Of a stretch of DNA of 64,000 nt, positions 41,614 to 51,571 are shown piece by piece; position 1 is the stretch's first letter, and the number at the start of each line of letters is the position of its first letter. Where the stretch lies: assembly GCA_052035235.1 (NCBI GenBank), contig JBPOHT010000008.1, positions 1-64,000 on the forward strand, written 5' to 3'. The notes under the pieces are model-generated. The model was not told the DNA's origin, made no database searches, and worked only from the letters and a program-made list of their open reading frames with translations. Made by a program: the position numbers and the translations under genes. This DNA is from Solimonas_A sp052035235. Lineage in GTDB: Bacteria > Pseudomonadota > Gammaproteobacteria > Nevskiales > Nevskiaceae.

Positions 41614-42489
41614 TTACTTCAGCAGGGCCAGCATCGCCGCGCCGAGGTCGGCCGGGGAGCGCACGGTCTTCACGCCCGCGGCTTCCAGCACCTTGAACTT
41701 CTCGTCGGCCGTGCCCTTGCCGCCCGAGATGATGGCGCCGGCATGGCCCATGCGCTTGCCCGGAGGCGCGGTGACGCCCGCGATGTAGGCCACCACCGGC
41801 TTCTTCACGTGGCCCTTGATGTACTCGGCCGCCTCTTCTTCGGAAGAGCCGCCGATCTCACCGACCATGATGATGCCTTCGGTCGCCGGGTCCTTCTCGA
41901 ACAGCTCGATGACCTCGATGAAGCCGAGGCCGCGCACCGGGTCGCCACCGATGCCGACGCAGGTCGACTGGCCGAGGCCGTTCTGGGTGGTCTGGTGCAC
42001 GGTTTCATAGGTCAGCGTGCCGGAACGCGACACGATGCCGATCTTGCCCGGCTTGTGGATGTGGCCCGGCATGATGCCGATCTTGCACTCGCCCGGGGTG
42101 ATGACGCCGGGGCAGTTGGGGCCGATCAGCACGCTGCCCGGGTACTGCGAGCGCAGCGTGGTCTTGACCTTGACCATGTCGTTCACCGGGATGCCTTCGG
42201 TGATGCAGATGATGACCTTGATGCCGGCATCGGCCGCTTCGAGGATCGCGTCGGCGGCGAACGGCGCCGGCACGTAGATCATGGTGGCGTCGGCGCCGGT
42301 ACCGGCGACGGCGTCATGGCAGGTGTTGAACACCGGCAGGTTCAGGTGCTGGCTGCCGCCGCGGCCCGGGGTGACGCCGCCGACCAGCTTGGTGCCGTAG
42401 GCAATCGCCTGTTCGGAGTGGAAGGTGCCCTGCTTGCCGGTGAAGCCCTGGCAGATGACCTTGGTCGCTTTGTTGATCAGGATGCTCAT
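41614..42489 (-). CDS. sucD: Succinyl-CoA ligase (ADP-forming) alpha subunit
   Basis: TCA-cycle enzyme subunit that binds CoA and carries the phosphohistidine. The 291-residue protein has the CoA-binding N-terminus (CQGFTGKQGTFHSEQAI) and GPNCPGVITPGECKIGIMPG. The phosphorylated His is at residue 249 in GHAGAIISGG. It forms a heterotetramer with SucC. It lies 18 bp after sucC in the same direction. Confidence 0.98.
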   Translation of the reverse strand: MSILINKATKVICQGFTGKQGTFHSEQAIAYGTKLVGGVTPGRGGSQHLNLPVFNTCHDAVAGTGADATMIYVPAPFAADAILEAADAGIKVIICITEGIPVNDMVKVKTTLRSQYPGSVLIGPNCPGVITPGECKIGIMPGHIHKPGKIGIVSRSGTLTYETVHQTTQNGLGQSTCVGIGGDPVRGLGFIEVIELFEKDPATEGIIMVGEIGGSSEEEAAEYIKGHVKKPVVAYIAGVTAPPGKRMGHAGAIISGGKGTADEKFKVLEAAGVKTVRSPADLGAAMLALLK

Positions 42490-42507
42490 GAGGGGGATTC
42501 CGGCGAG

Positions 42508-43674
<1,167 letters not shown>

Positions 43675-43794
43675 GCAAATCCCCGTAGAGAAGGAGGTGG
43701 GCGGTCAAATCAAGGGCCGCGCATTCTGGCGCAGCGACTACGCGAAGGCAAAACACCGTTTGGACGAGGCGGAAATCTCCAGCCTCGACAGAAT

Positions 43795-43850
43795 GTGATT
43801 AAATATAATCATAATTTACTTTTATACAATTTTATTTCTCATTTTCTAAC
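43795..43850. promoter_or_regulatory. AT-rich promoter island between sucC and the PP0621 gene
   Basis: About 55 bp that are almost entirely A and T, in strong contrast to the surrounding GC-rich DNA. It contains TATAAT at 43804-43809 on the plus strand and several TATAAA/TATATT-like hexamers on the minus strand. It lies between divergent sucC and the PP0621-pilS-pilR group. It probably serves as a divergent promoter and possibly binds nucleoid proteins; no specific operator was recognised. Confidence 0.6.
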
Positions 43851-43901
43851 GCGATGGCGCCCTGCCCTACAATGCCGACTCGCCCCCTTCGCTGAACATC
43901 G

Positions 43902-44102
43902 ATGATCTTCCGCCTGCTTCTGCTCGCCGCCCTGGCCTGGATCGCCTGGCGCCTGTTCCAGCACTTCACCCGCGCGCAGCCGTTGCAACCCCCACCGCCG
44001 CAGGACCAGTTCGAGGCGATGGAACGCTGCCAGAAGTGCGGCACCCACCTGCCGGCCAGGGCCTTGTCGCGCGACGGACGCTGCGGCCGCTGCAGCGAAT
44101 GA
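43902..44102 (+). CDS. PP0621-family small zinc-ribbon membrane protein
   Basis: Protein of 66 residues with one N-terminal TM helix (IFRLLLLAALAWIAWRLF), a Pro-rich linker and a C-terminal zinc ribbon (CQKCG ... CGRCS). The family has no known function. In many proteobacteria it sits directly ahead of pilS, as here, where its stop overlaps the pilS start (ATGA). A role near the membrane in pilus or two-component signalling is inferred only from this conserved position. Confidence 0.82.
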   Translation: MIFRLLLLAALAWIAWRLFQHFTRAQPLQPPPPQDQFEAMERCQKCGTHLPARALSRDGRCGRCSE

Positions 44103-45691
44103 AGGCGGAGGCCTCCGCCACGCGTCCCGAAGACTGGCGCGTCCTCTCCGCGCTCGGCCTGTACCGCCTGTCGCTGGTGAGCCTGCTGCTGGTACTGCAC
44201 CAGAGCGGCTTCGGCGCCAACTTCTTCCAGCAGTACCACGGCGACAGCTTCCGGCTGGCCTGCTACAGCTACGCCATCCTGGCGCTGTTCCTGCTGCTGC
44301 TGGTGGTGTATCGCTCACCGCGCCTGCCGGTGCAGGCCCATGTGCATTTCGCCGGCGACCTGAGCATGGTCACCTGGCTGGTCTATGCCACCGGCGGCGT
44401 GCCCGAGGGCCTGGGCGTACTGCTGCTGACGCCGATCATCGGCTGCAGCCTGATCCTGTCACCGCGCATGGCGGTGCTGCAGGCCGCCCTGGCCACGCTG
44501 ACCATGTTCAGCGAGGAAACCATCCGCCAGCTGCAGCAGTTGCGCTTCGACGCCTCGGACTACACCCAGACCGGCGTACTCGGCCTGATGCTGTTCGCCG
44601 CCAACATCGCGGCCAATACCGTGGCCCAGCGCGCGCGCCGCAGCGAGGCCATCGCCGAGCGGGTCGGCAGCGAGTTCGCCAACCTCTCGCGCCTCAACGA
44701 AAGCATCATCGAGGCCATGCAGACCGGCGTTCTGGTGGTGGATGCCGAGCGGCGCATCCGCACGGTCAATGCCGCCGCGCGACGGCTGCTGGGCCGCAGC
44801 GCCGGCATCGGCCGCCCGCTGTCCGAGGAACTGCCGCGCCTGGAGCAGCAGCTACAGCTGTGGCAGGACAACAATCCCGGCGCGATGCAGCCCTTCAGCG
44901 AGAACCCGCACGGGCAGGAACTGCTGCTGCGCTTCTCCCGCCTGGGTTGGGGTCCCCAGGCGCCGCTGCTGATCCTGCTCGACAGCGCCGGGCAACTGCG
45001 CGAGCAGGCCCAGCAGATGAAGCTGGCGGCACTGGGGCGCCTGTCGGCCAGCATCGCCCACGAGATCCGCAATCCGCTGGCGGCCATCACCCACGCCGGC
45101 CAGCTGCTGGCGGAATCCAGCGAGATCCGCGGCGAGGACCAGCGCCTGCTGGGCATGATCCAGCGCCACTCCGGCCGCATCGACAAGATCGTACGCGACG
45201 TGCTGGAGCTGTCGCGCCGCGATGACGCCCGCCTGGAGACCCTGGTACTGCGCGACTGGCTGCAGCGGACCATCGCGATCTACCAGGAGGGCCATCCGCA
45301 GTCCTCGCGCACGCTGGACCTGCTCGATGTGCCGGGCAGCCTGCAGGTGCGCTTCGATCCAGGGCACCTGCAGCAGGTGCTGTTCAACCTCTGGGACAAC
45401 AGCTTCGAGCACGGCGCCGCCGGCGGCGGGCCGCCGCGCGTGCTGATGCACGCCGAGCGCCTGGACAACGGTCGCATCTACCTGGAGATCGCCGACAACG
45501 GCCCCGGCATCTCGCAGGAGCTGTCCGACAAGGTGTTCGAGCCCTTCTTCACCACCCACAGCGCGGGAACCGGCCTCGGCCTGTACCTCGCCAGGGAAAT
45601 CTGCGAATACAATCACTCGCGGCTGCAGCTCCTGCCGCAGACCCGGGGTGCGTGTTTCCGCATCCTGTTTTCGATGGAACCGCGAGAATGA
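44099..45691 (+). CDS. pilS: Sensor histidine kinase PilS
   Basis: Inner-membrane kinase of 530 residues. An N-terminal six-helix TM domain (about 18-190) is followed by a PAS domain (about 205-300; NESIIEAMQTGVLVVDAERRI). The HisKA domain has His321 in SASIAHEIRNPLAAI, and the HATPase domain shows NLWDNSFEHG, DNGPGI and GTGLGLYLAREI. PilS phosphorylates PilR; in Pseudomonas this controls sigma-54-dependent pilA. No type IV pilin genes are in this window, so targets lie elsewhere or might include surface structures such as Flp. ATG at 44099 was chosen for the 4-bp overlap with the preceding gene. Confidence 0.93.
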   Translation: MKAEASATRPEDWRVLSALGLYRLSLVSLLLVLHQSGFGANFFQQYHGDSFRLACYSYAILALFLLLLVVYRSPRLPVQAHVHFAGDLSMVTWLVYATGGVPEGLGVLLLTPIIGCSLILSPRMAVLQAALATLTMFSEETIRQLQQLRFDASDYTQTGVLGLMLFAANIAANTVAQRARRSEAIAERVGSEFANLSRLNESIIEAMQTGVLVVDAERRIRTVNAAARRLLGRSAGIGRPLSEELPRLEQQLQLWQDNNPGAMQPFSENPHGQELLLRFSRLGWGPQAPLLILLDSAGQLREQAQQMKLAALGRLSASIAHEIRNPLAAITHAGQLLAESSEIRGEDQRLLGMIQRHSGRIDKIVRDVLELSRRDDARLETLVLRDWLQRTIAIYQEGHPQSSRTLDLLDVPGSLQVRFDPGHLQQVLFNLWDNSFEHGAAGGGPPRVLMHAERLDNGRIYLEIADNGPGISQELSDKVFEPFFTTHSAGTGLGLYLAREICEYNHSRLQLLPQTRGACFRILFSMEPRE

Positions 45692-47013
45692 AAGGCGCAG
45701 CCGCACTGATCGTTGACGACGAAGCCGATATACGGGAGCTGGTGGAGATCACGCTGTCCCGCATGGGGCTGAAGACGCGATCCGCCGCCAACCTGCAGGA
45801 TGCCCGCCGCCTGCTGGGCGAGCAGGCCTTCGATTTCTGCATCACCGACATGCGCCTGCCCGACGGCAACGGCATCAGCCTGGTGCAGCACATCCAGAAG
45901 CACCATCCGCAGACACCGGTGGCGGTAATCACCGCCTACGGTAGCTCGCAGGCCGCGGTGGAAAGCCTCAAGGCCGGGGCCTTCGACTTCGTCTCCAAGC
46001 CGGTGGACCTGCAGTCGCTGCGCAAGCTGGTGGACGCCGCGCTGAAGCTGCGCAGCCGCGACGACAAGGCCGGCGGCGACGACGGCGGCCTGCTGGGCGA
46101 GCACGACAGCGTGCGCCAGCTGCGCGGCATGATCGACCGCCTGGCCCGCAGCCAGGCGCCGGTGCACATCGCCGGCGAGTCCGGCACCGGCAAGGAACTG
46201 GTGGCGCGGCTGATCCACAGCCGTGGCCCGCGCGCCGGCGGCCCGTTCGTGCCGGTGAACTGCGGCGCCATTCCCTCGGAGCTGATGGAAAGCGAGTTCT
46301 TCGGCCACCTCAAGGGCAGCTTCACCGGCGCCCTCAAGGACAAGCCAGGCCTGTTCCAGGCCGCCGAGGGCGGCACGCTGTTCCTCGACGAAGTCGCCGA
46401 CCTGCCGCTGCACATGCAGGTCAAGCTGCTGCGCGCCCTGCAGGAGCGCGCCGTGCGCCCGGTGGGCAGCGAGTCCGAGGTACTGGTCAACGTGCGCATT
46501 ACCTCGGCGACCCACAAGAACCTGGGCGAGCTGGTGGCCCGCGGAGCCTTCCGCCAGGACCTGTTCTACCGCCTCAACGTGATCGAGGTGCGCACGCCGC
46601 CGCTGCGCGAGCGCGCCCAGGACATCCCGCTGCTGGCCGACCACATCCTGGCGAGGCTGGCCCGCGACATCGCCCTGCCCGGCCGGCCGACGCTGGATGC
46701 CGACGCCCGCAAGGCGTTGCAGGCGTATGGTTTCCCCGGCAACGTGCGCGAGCTGGAGAACATCCTGGAACGCGCCATCACGCTCTGCGACGGCGAGCAG
46801 ATCACCGCCGCCGACCTGCAGCTGCGCCACATGCCCGGCTCGGAAGCCGGCACGGCCGGCGGCGCGCTGGAAGACCAGATGGAAGACATCGAGCGCAAGG
46901 CCATCCAGGAGGCCCTGGAGAAGGCACGCTTCAACAAGACCAAGGCGGCCGAGCTGCTCGGCATGTCCTTCCGCTCGCTGCGCTACCGGATCAAGAAGCT
47001 CGGCATCGAATAG
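45688..47013 (+). CDS. pilR: Sigma-54-dependent response regulator PilR
   Basis: Transcription activator of 441 residues: a receiver (1-120) with phosphoacceptor Asp54 in CITDMRLPDG, an AAA+ domain (about 135-375) and a Fis-type helix-turn-helix at the end. In the AAA+ domain Walker A is GESGTGKE, and the sigma-54 loop reads GSFTGAL where GAFTGA is usual. The HTH is FNKTKAAELLGMSFRSLRYRIKKL. The Ala-to-Ser change in the GAFTGA loop is tolerated in several PilR/NtrC proteins. It overlaps pilS by 4 bp and ends a three-gene unit. Confidence 0.94.
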   Translation: MKGAAALIVDDEADIRELVEITLSRMGLKTRSAANLQDARRLLGEQAFDFCITDMRLPDGNGISLVQHIQKHHPQTPVAVITAYGSSQAAVESLKAGAFDFVSKPVDLQSLRKLVDAALKLRSRDDKAGGDDGGLLGEHDSVRQLRGMIDRLARSQAPVHIAGESGTGKELVARLIHSRGPRAGGPFVPVNCGAIPSELMESEFFGHLKGSFTGALKDKPGLFQAAEGGTLFLDEVADLPLHMQVKLLRALQERAVRPVGSESEVLVNVRITSATHKNLGELVARGAFRQDLFYRLNVIEVRTPPLRERAQDIPLLADHILARLARDIALPGRPTLDADARKALQAYGFPGNVRELENILERAITLCDGEQITAADLQLRHMPGSEAGTAGGALEDQMEDIERKAIQEALEKARFNKTKAAELLGMSFRSLRYRIKKLGIE

Positions 47014-47066
47014 CTGCGGTGACGCCATTCATGGCGAGGCCTCTGTTAGCTGATCGAACCCTGCCC

Positions 47067-47119
47067 ATGTTTGGCTTACTTCGGCATGACATTGAGGCAT
47101 GCCTCAGCGGGCCAAACAT
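47067..47119. repeat. Nested inverted repeat between pilR and cysH
   Basis: ATGTTTGGC (47067-47075) pairs with GCCAAACAT (47111-47119), enclosing the palindrome GAGGCATGCCTC (47094-47105). It lies in the 169-bp gap between convergent pilR and cysH. No T-run follows, so a terminator role is uncertain. Confidence 0.45.
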
Positions 47120-47182
47120 TCCATGGCCGGGCGCTCCGGCGATGCAGGCGATGCGATTCAACGCATCGCCAAAGCGCTTCAC

Positions 47183-47803
47183 CTACGCCGTCTGAAGTCC
47201 GCACTCGCGCTTGTCGTCGCCCTTGGTCGGGTCGTAGTAGTCGAGGTTGTCCGGCAGGCCGTGCTGCTTGAGGTACTGCCACAGGTCTTTCGAGGTCCAG
47301 TGCAGGATCGGCGCCACCTTGATCACGCCGCGGCCATCCAGCGATACCGGGTCCATGCCGGCGCGGTGGGCGGTATCGCCCGAGCGCACGCCGGTGATCC
47401 AGATCTTCGGCTGCAGTTCGCGCAGCGCGCGGCGGAAGGGCTCCAGCTTCACCTCTTCGGTGAAGCGCTCATGCTCCGGCGTATCCAGCGCGGGAATCTC
47501 CAGGCCATCCACGGCCTCGCGGTGGGCGCGCGAGCGCAGCGGCTGGTAGATCAGGCGGCGCAGTTTCAGCTGTGCGGTCACCTGGTCGGCGAACTGGTAG
47601 GTGGCCGGCGTGTTGTAGCCATTGTCCATCCACACCACCGGGATATCGGCGCGCTGGCGCGTCACCAGATGCACGATCGCGGCCGAGAACGGGCGGAAGT
47701 TGCTGGTGATGATGGCACCCGGGTCTTGAGCCAACGCCCAGGCGATCAGCCCTTCGGGGTCTCGCCCCAGGTCGCGGTTGACGGCTTGCAGGTCCAGGCT
47801 CAT
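47183..47803 (-). CDS. cysH: Short phosphoadenosine phosphosulfate reductase (CysH family)
   Basis: Reduces PAPS to sulfite with thioredoxin in sulfate assimilation. The 206-residue protein has the PAPS-reductase fold segments GAIITSNFRPFSAAIVHLV, WMDNGYNT, ITGVRSGDTAHR and VAPILHW. It ends KRECGLQTA with a single Cys in the whole protein, so it is not the [4Fe-4S] APS type. It is about 40 residues shorter than E. coli CysH and lacks the segment before the ECGL motif; His of ECGLH is replaced by Gln. GGAG stands about 7 nt before the ATG at 47803. No other cys genes are adjacent. Confidence 0.8.
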   Translation of the reverse strand: MSLDLQAVNRDLGRDPEGLIAWALAQDPGAIITSNFRPFSAAIVHLVTRQRADIPVVWMDNGYNTPATYQFADQVTAQLKLRRLIYQPLRSRAHREAVDGLEIPALDTPEHERFTEEVKLEPFRRALRELQPKIWITGVRSGDTAHRAGMDPVSLDGRGVIKVAPILHWTSKDLWQYLKQHGLPDNLDYYDPTKGDDKRECGLQTA

Positions 47804-47888
47804 GTGCAGCTCCAGCGGAATGTGACGGTACAGACCGTAAATTATAAGCCGCCGTGCCAGAATCAAGGGCAATTGCATAAAGACCACT

Positions 47889-48785
47889 ATGAATATCACT
47901 TTCGCTGCTAAGAGCTATGGGGAACTGACCCTGACCGAGGATCGCCGGCCGGGCCAGCCCACCTGGCGCGGGCGCCGCACCACCGGTGGCGAACCCACCC
48001 TGCATTTCCTGCACGGCAATGGCTTCTGTGGCGGGGTGTACTGGCCCTTCCTGCAGCCCTTCCTGCCCCGCTACGGCCTGTTCTGCAGCGATATCGAGGG
48101 TCATGGGGCCAGCGAGGCAGCGGCACGCTTCTCGGGCGTGGCGGCCATGCTGGAGCGTGCCCGCGCGGTGATCAGCGCCCAGGGACTGGATCGGGGGCCG
48201 CTGATCGGCATCGGCCACAGTTTCGGCGGGGCGCTGACCCTGCGCCTGGCGGCCGAGCACCCGGGGCTGTTCCGGGCGGTGGTGCTGCTGGACCCGATCG
48301 TGATGCCGGGCCCGCTGTGGGCCGCGATGCGCCTGGGCAGCTTCGTCGGCCGCCATCCGATGGCCCAGGGCGCGCGTCGCCGCCGCGAGCGCTGGGCCAG
48401 CCGCGGCGAAGCCCTGGCCCGCCTGCAGGGTCGCGGCATCTACGCCGGCTGGACCGCGGAGGCCATGCAGTGCTTCGTGGACCACGCCCTGCGCGACACC
48501 GGCAACGGCGAGGAAGTGGCACTGGCCTGCCCGCGAGAGCTCGAAGCAGAAATCTTCGAGCAGCCGGTCTGGCCCTGGCGGGCTTTCCGCCGCCTGCAGT
48601 GCCCCACCCTGTTCGTCAGCGGCCAGTCCAGCTACGGCTTCTTCCCCTGGGCCACGCGGGTGGCGCGGCGCATGGCGCCGCAGGTGGAGTTCCTGACCCT
48701 GCCCGGCGGCCACTGCTTCATGCAGGAAGACCCCGCGGCCACGCAGGCCGCGGTGGCGGACTTCCTGCGCCGCCAGGGGCTCTGA
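47889..48785 (+). CDS. Alpha/beta hydrolase
   Basis: Hydrolase of 298 residues with the canonical fold motifs: oxyanion-hole HGNGF near residue 42, nucleophile elbow GHSFGG, and a C-terminal His in LPGGHCFMQEDP. A helical cap lies in the middle (about 150-220, Arg-rich). Substrate cannot be assigned; esterase, lipase or haloalkane-like activity are all possible. It diverges from cysH with 85 bp between starts and precedes the UDP-diacylglucosamine-hydrolase-like gene by 59 bp. Confidence 0.8.
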   Translation: MNITFAAKSYGELTLTEDRRPGQPTWRGRRTTGGEPTLHFLHGNGFCGGVYWPFLQPFLPRYGLFCSDIEGHGASEAAARFSGVAAMLERARAVISAQGLDRGPLIGIGHSFGGALTLRLAAEHPGLFRAVVLLDPIVMPGPLWAAMRLGSFVGRHPMAQGARRRRERWASRGEALARLQGRGIYAGWTAEAMQCFVDHALRDTGNGEEVALACPRELEAEIFEQPVWPWRAFRRLQCPTLFVSGQSSYGFFPWATRVARRMAPQVEFLTLPGGHCFMQEDPAATQAAVADFLRRQGL

Positions 48786-48844
48786 CACAAAAGCTTCACC
48801 AATCCTTCATCTTCACTTCACTGCGCCGGCGCAAGCTGAGATGC

Positions 48845-49678
48845 ATGAAAAAGGAAGATGCGAGCAACGACGCAAAGACGCACTACCGCACGATCTGGAT
48901 CTCCGACGTGCACCTGGGCACGGCCGGCTGCAAGGCCGATCACCTGGTGGACTTCCTCAAGGCCCACACCTGCGACACGCTCTACCTGGTCGGCGACATC
49001 GTCGACGGCTGGAAGCTCACCGGCGGCTGGTTCTGGCCGCAGGAACACACCAACGTGGTCCGCAAGATCCTGACCAAGGCCAAGCGCGACACGCAGGTGG
49101 TCTACATCACCGGCAACCACGACGAATTCCTGCGCAAGTTCGTGGACTACCGCCTGGAGATCGGCAACATGCGGCTGGCCAACGAGGCCATCCACATCAC
49201 CGCCGACGGCCGCCGCCTGCTGGTCACCCACGGCGACTTCTTCGACGTGATCACGCGCTACCACAAGTGGATCGCGATAGCGGGCGACGCGCTGTACGAG
49301 AACACCATGCGGTTCAACTACTGGTTCAACCGCGGCCGCTCGCTGCTGGGGATGCGCTACTGGTCGCTGTCGGCCTTCGCCAAGCAGCACGTCAAGACCG
49401 CGGTGAACGTGGTGTCCACCTTCGAGGAGTCGCTGGCCCGCGAATGCCGCCGCCGCAAGCTCGACGGCGTGGTCTGCGGCCACATCCACCATGCCGAGGC
49501 CCGCAACATCGACGGCGTGGACTACTACAACTGCGGCGACTGGGTGGAAAGCTGCACCGCCCTGGCCGAGGACCAGAACGGCAGGATCCACGTCATCCGC
49601 TGGGTACAGCTGGACCACCTGAACCAGTCTTCGCCCAAGGTCACCCCGCTGCGCAAGCCGGTGCCGGCCGCCGCCTGA
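48845..49678 (+). CDS. LpxH-like metallophosphoesterase
   Basis: Protein of 277 residues with all five calcineurin-type motifs: SDVHLG near residue 20, GDIVDGW, GNHDEFLR, THGDFFD and CGHIHHAE. The wording resembles the UDP-2,3-diacylglucosamine diphosphatase family, particularly the longer LpxH2-like branch. True LpxH acts in lipid A synthesis; the LpxH2 branch is less well understood and often lacks that activity. Start ATG at 48845 is placed by the family N-terminus. Confidence 0.82.
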   Translation: MKKEDASNDAKTHYRTIWISDVHLGTAGCKADHLVDFLKAHTCDTLYLVGDIVDGWKLTGGWFWPQEHTNVVRKILTKAKRDTQVVYITGNHDEFLRKFVDYRLEIGNMRLANEAIHITADGRRLLVTHGDFFDVITRYHKWIAIAGDALYENTMRFNYWFNRGRSLLGMRYWSLSAFAKQHVKTAVNVVSTFEESLARECRRRKLDGVVCGHIHHAEARNIDGVDYYNCGDWVESCTALAEDQNGRIHVIRWVQLDHLNQSSPKVTPLRKPVPAAA

Positions 49679-49766
49679 GCGATAAAAGCCAGCAATAACC
49701 GGGGTTTCCAACCGGGCCCGGAGGGGTCGGCTAGAATGTCGTGAAAGATCGACACGGAACCGGCCC

Positions 49767-51560
49767 ATGCCCAAGAACATCCGGCTCAAGAACCTCCGGG
49801 GGACTGCTGTCGCCGCCATCCTGTCGGCGCTGGCCCTGGCCGCCTGCCATTCCAGCGACCCCGGCAGCACCGGTACGCCGGGCAGCAGCCGCAGCAACGC
49901 CCCGGCGCGCTGCACCAACTTCGCCCCGGACGACTTCGTCACCCGTCACGACCTGGCGCCCGGCAACCGCCGCAGCGATGCCCAGCTGATGCTGCGCTTC
50001 CTGCAGTTCACCGACGACCACATCATCGACGACGAGGGCCAGGCCATCAACGGCGCCGGCTTCCTCGATCCGCTGCTGCCGACCTTCGAGTCCGCCATGC
50101 GCCTGCAGCAGGAGTACTCGGACGAAGTGCTCAACGACATGATGCGCGGCGTCAACGACTGCCACGCGCAGTACCCGGCGGAATTCATGATCGTCACCGG
50201 CGACAGCGCCGACCTGACCACGCTGGCCGAGACGCGTCGCTTCATCGACAACCTCGACGGCAGCTTCGACCGCATGAGCGCTTTCGAGAAGCGCTGCAGC
50301 GAGGGCCTGCCGGAGGGCCTGGTCGCCGCCACCTGCACCCGCTTCACCGGCCGCGGCGTGGCCGACACCCAGAGCGTGGATCCGAACCCGGACGATCCCA
50401 CCTACCAGCTGCTGGCCACACGCACGGTGCGCCAGATCCTCGACGCCACCACCGCCTCGCTGACCGGGCGCGCCGCCGACGGCTCGGTGGACCCCAGGCG
50501 CCAGACCACCACGCGCGCGCCGGGCATGCCCGAGGTGCTGCGCTGCCATGCCGGCGACCCCGGCTGCATCAACGACAAGCTCGCCATGCCCTGGATGGTG
50601 GCCTTCGGCAACCACGACGGCTATGTGCGCGGCACCCTGGCACTGCCGCAGGACGTGCTCAACGCCGCCCTGTTCGTCGCCGGCCGCCGCTACCTGGCCA
50701 ACCAGCACGAGTTCATCGACGAGTTCTTCGAGACCGACGCCCTGCCCGGCCCGGTCGGCCACGGCTTCCAGCACGCCGACATGGCACGGCGCCTGGACGA
50801 CGACCTGCGCAACGACGGCTACTACGCCTTCGACGCCGCCGGCGGCCGCTTCCGCATGATCGTGATGAACACCATCATCGACGGCCACGACTCGCGCATC
50901 CCGGGCAACCTGCTGCTGAATCCCTTCGCGCTGTCCGACGGCAGCATCGATGCCGCGCAGTTCGCGTGGATCCAGGCCGAGCTGGCCACGGCCTCGGCAC
51001 GCCGCCAGCTGGTGATGGTGTTCAGCCACCATCCGGACCTGACCTTCGCCGAGTTCGGCATGTTCGCCCCGCTGGTGCCGATCGAGGTCACCGCCGCGCA
51101 GCTGAACGCCGAACTGGCCAGCCACCCCAACGTCATCGCCTGGGTCGCCGGCCACACCCATGTGCATCGCATCCGCCCCTTCAAAGTGGAGGACGGCGTC
51201 GGCTCCAATGGCAGCATCGAGGTATCGGTGGACTGCAAAGGGCCGGGCGCCTGCACCGGCTTCTGGCAGATCGAAAGCGCCTCGCTGATCGACTTCCCGC
51301 AGGAGCAGCGCCTGATCGAAGTCTTCGACAACGGCAACGGTAGCGGTACCATCCGCACACCGGTGCTGACCCATCGCCTGGAGGGTCCGCGCCGGCTTGC
51401 CGAGAGCGACGACCGCTGCGCCTTCTACCTGACCGATCCTGCCGCCGTGGCAGCCGCGATCACGGAAGCCAACCTCGGTGCGCTCTGCGCCCAGGGCGGC
51501 GTGCGCGTCGGCACCGCCACCGACCGCAACGTCGACCTGATGTTCCACATGCCCGACTGA
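49767..51560 (+). CDS. Metallophosphoesterase lipoprotein
   Basis: Envelope protein of 597 residues with a lipoprotein signal (LALAAC, Cys near residue 27) and a Ser/Gly linker. The calcineurin-type phosphoesterase domain is spread over most of its length: QFTDDHIID, TGDSADL, FGNHDGY, FSHHPDL and AGHTHVH. Long insertions separate the first motifs. Cys residues in the insertions (for example CHAGDPGC and CKGPGAC) could form disulfides in the periplasm. The substrate is unknown; extracellular nucleotides or phosphodiesters are possible. It follows the LpxH-like gene by 88 bp. Confidence 0.8.
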   Translation: MPKNIRLKNLRGTAVAAILSALALAACHSSDPGSTGTPGSSRSNAPARCTNFAPDDFVTRHDLAPGNRRSDAQLMLRFLQFTDDHIIDDEGQAINGAGFLDPLLPTFESAMRLQQEYSDEVLNDMMRGVNDCHAQYPAEFMIVTGDSADLTTLAETRRFIDNLDGSFDRMSAFEKRCSEGLPEGLVAATCTRFTGRGVADTQSVDPNPDDPTYQLLATRTVRQILDATTASLTGRAADGSVDPRRQTTTRAPGMPEVLRCHAGDPGCINDKLAMPWMVAFGNHDGYVRGTLALPQDVLNAALFVAGRRYLANQHEFIDEFFETDALPGPVGHGFQHADMARRLDDDLRNDGYYAFDAAGGRFRMIVMNTIIDGHDSRIPGNLLLNPFALSDGSIDAAQFAWIQAELATASARRQLVMVFSHHPDLTFAEFGMFAPLVPIEVTAAQLNAELASHPNVIAWVAGHTHVHRIRPFKVEDGVGSNGSIEVSVDCKGPGACTGFWQIESASLIDFPQEQRLIEVFDNGNGSGTIRTPVLTHRLEGPRRLAESDDRCAFYLTDPAAVAAAITEANLGALCAQGGVRVGTATDRNVDLMFHMPD

Positions 51561-51571
51561 CGGAACCTGCC

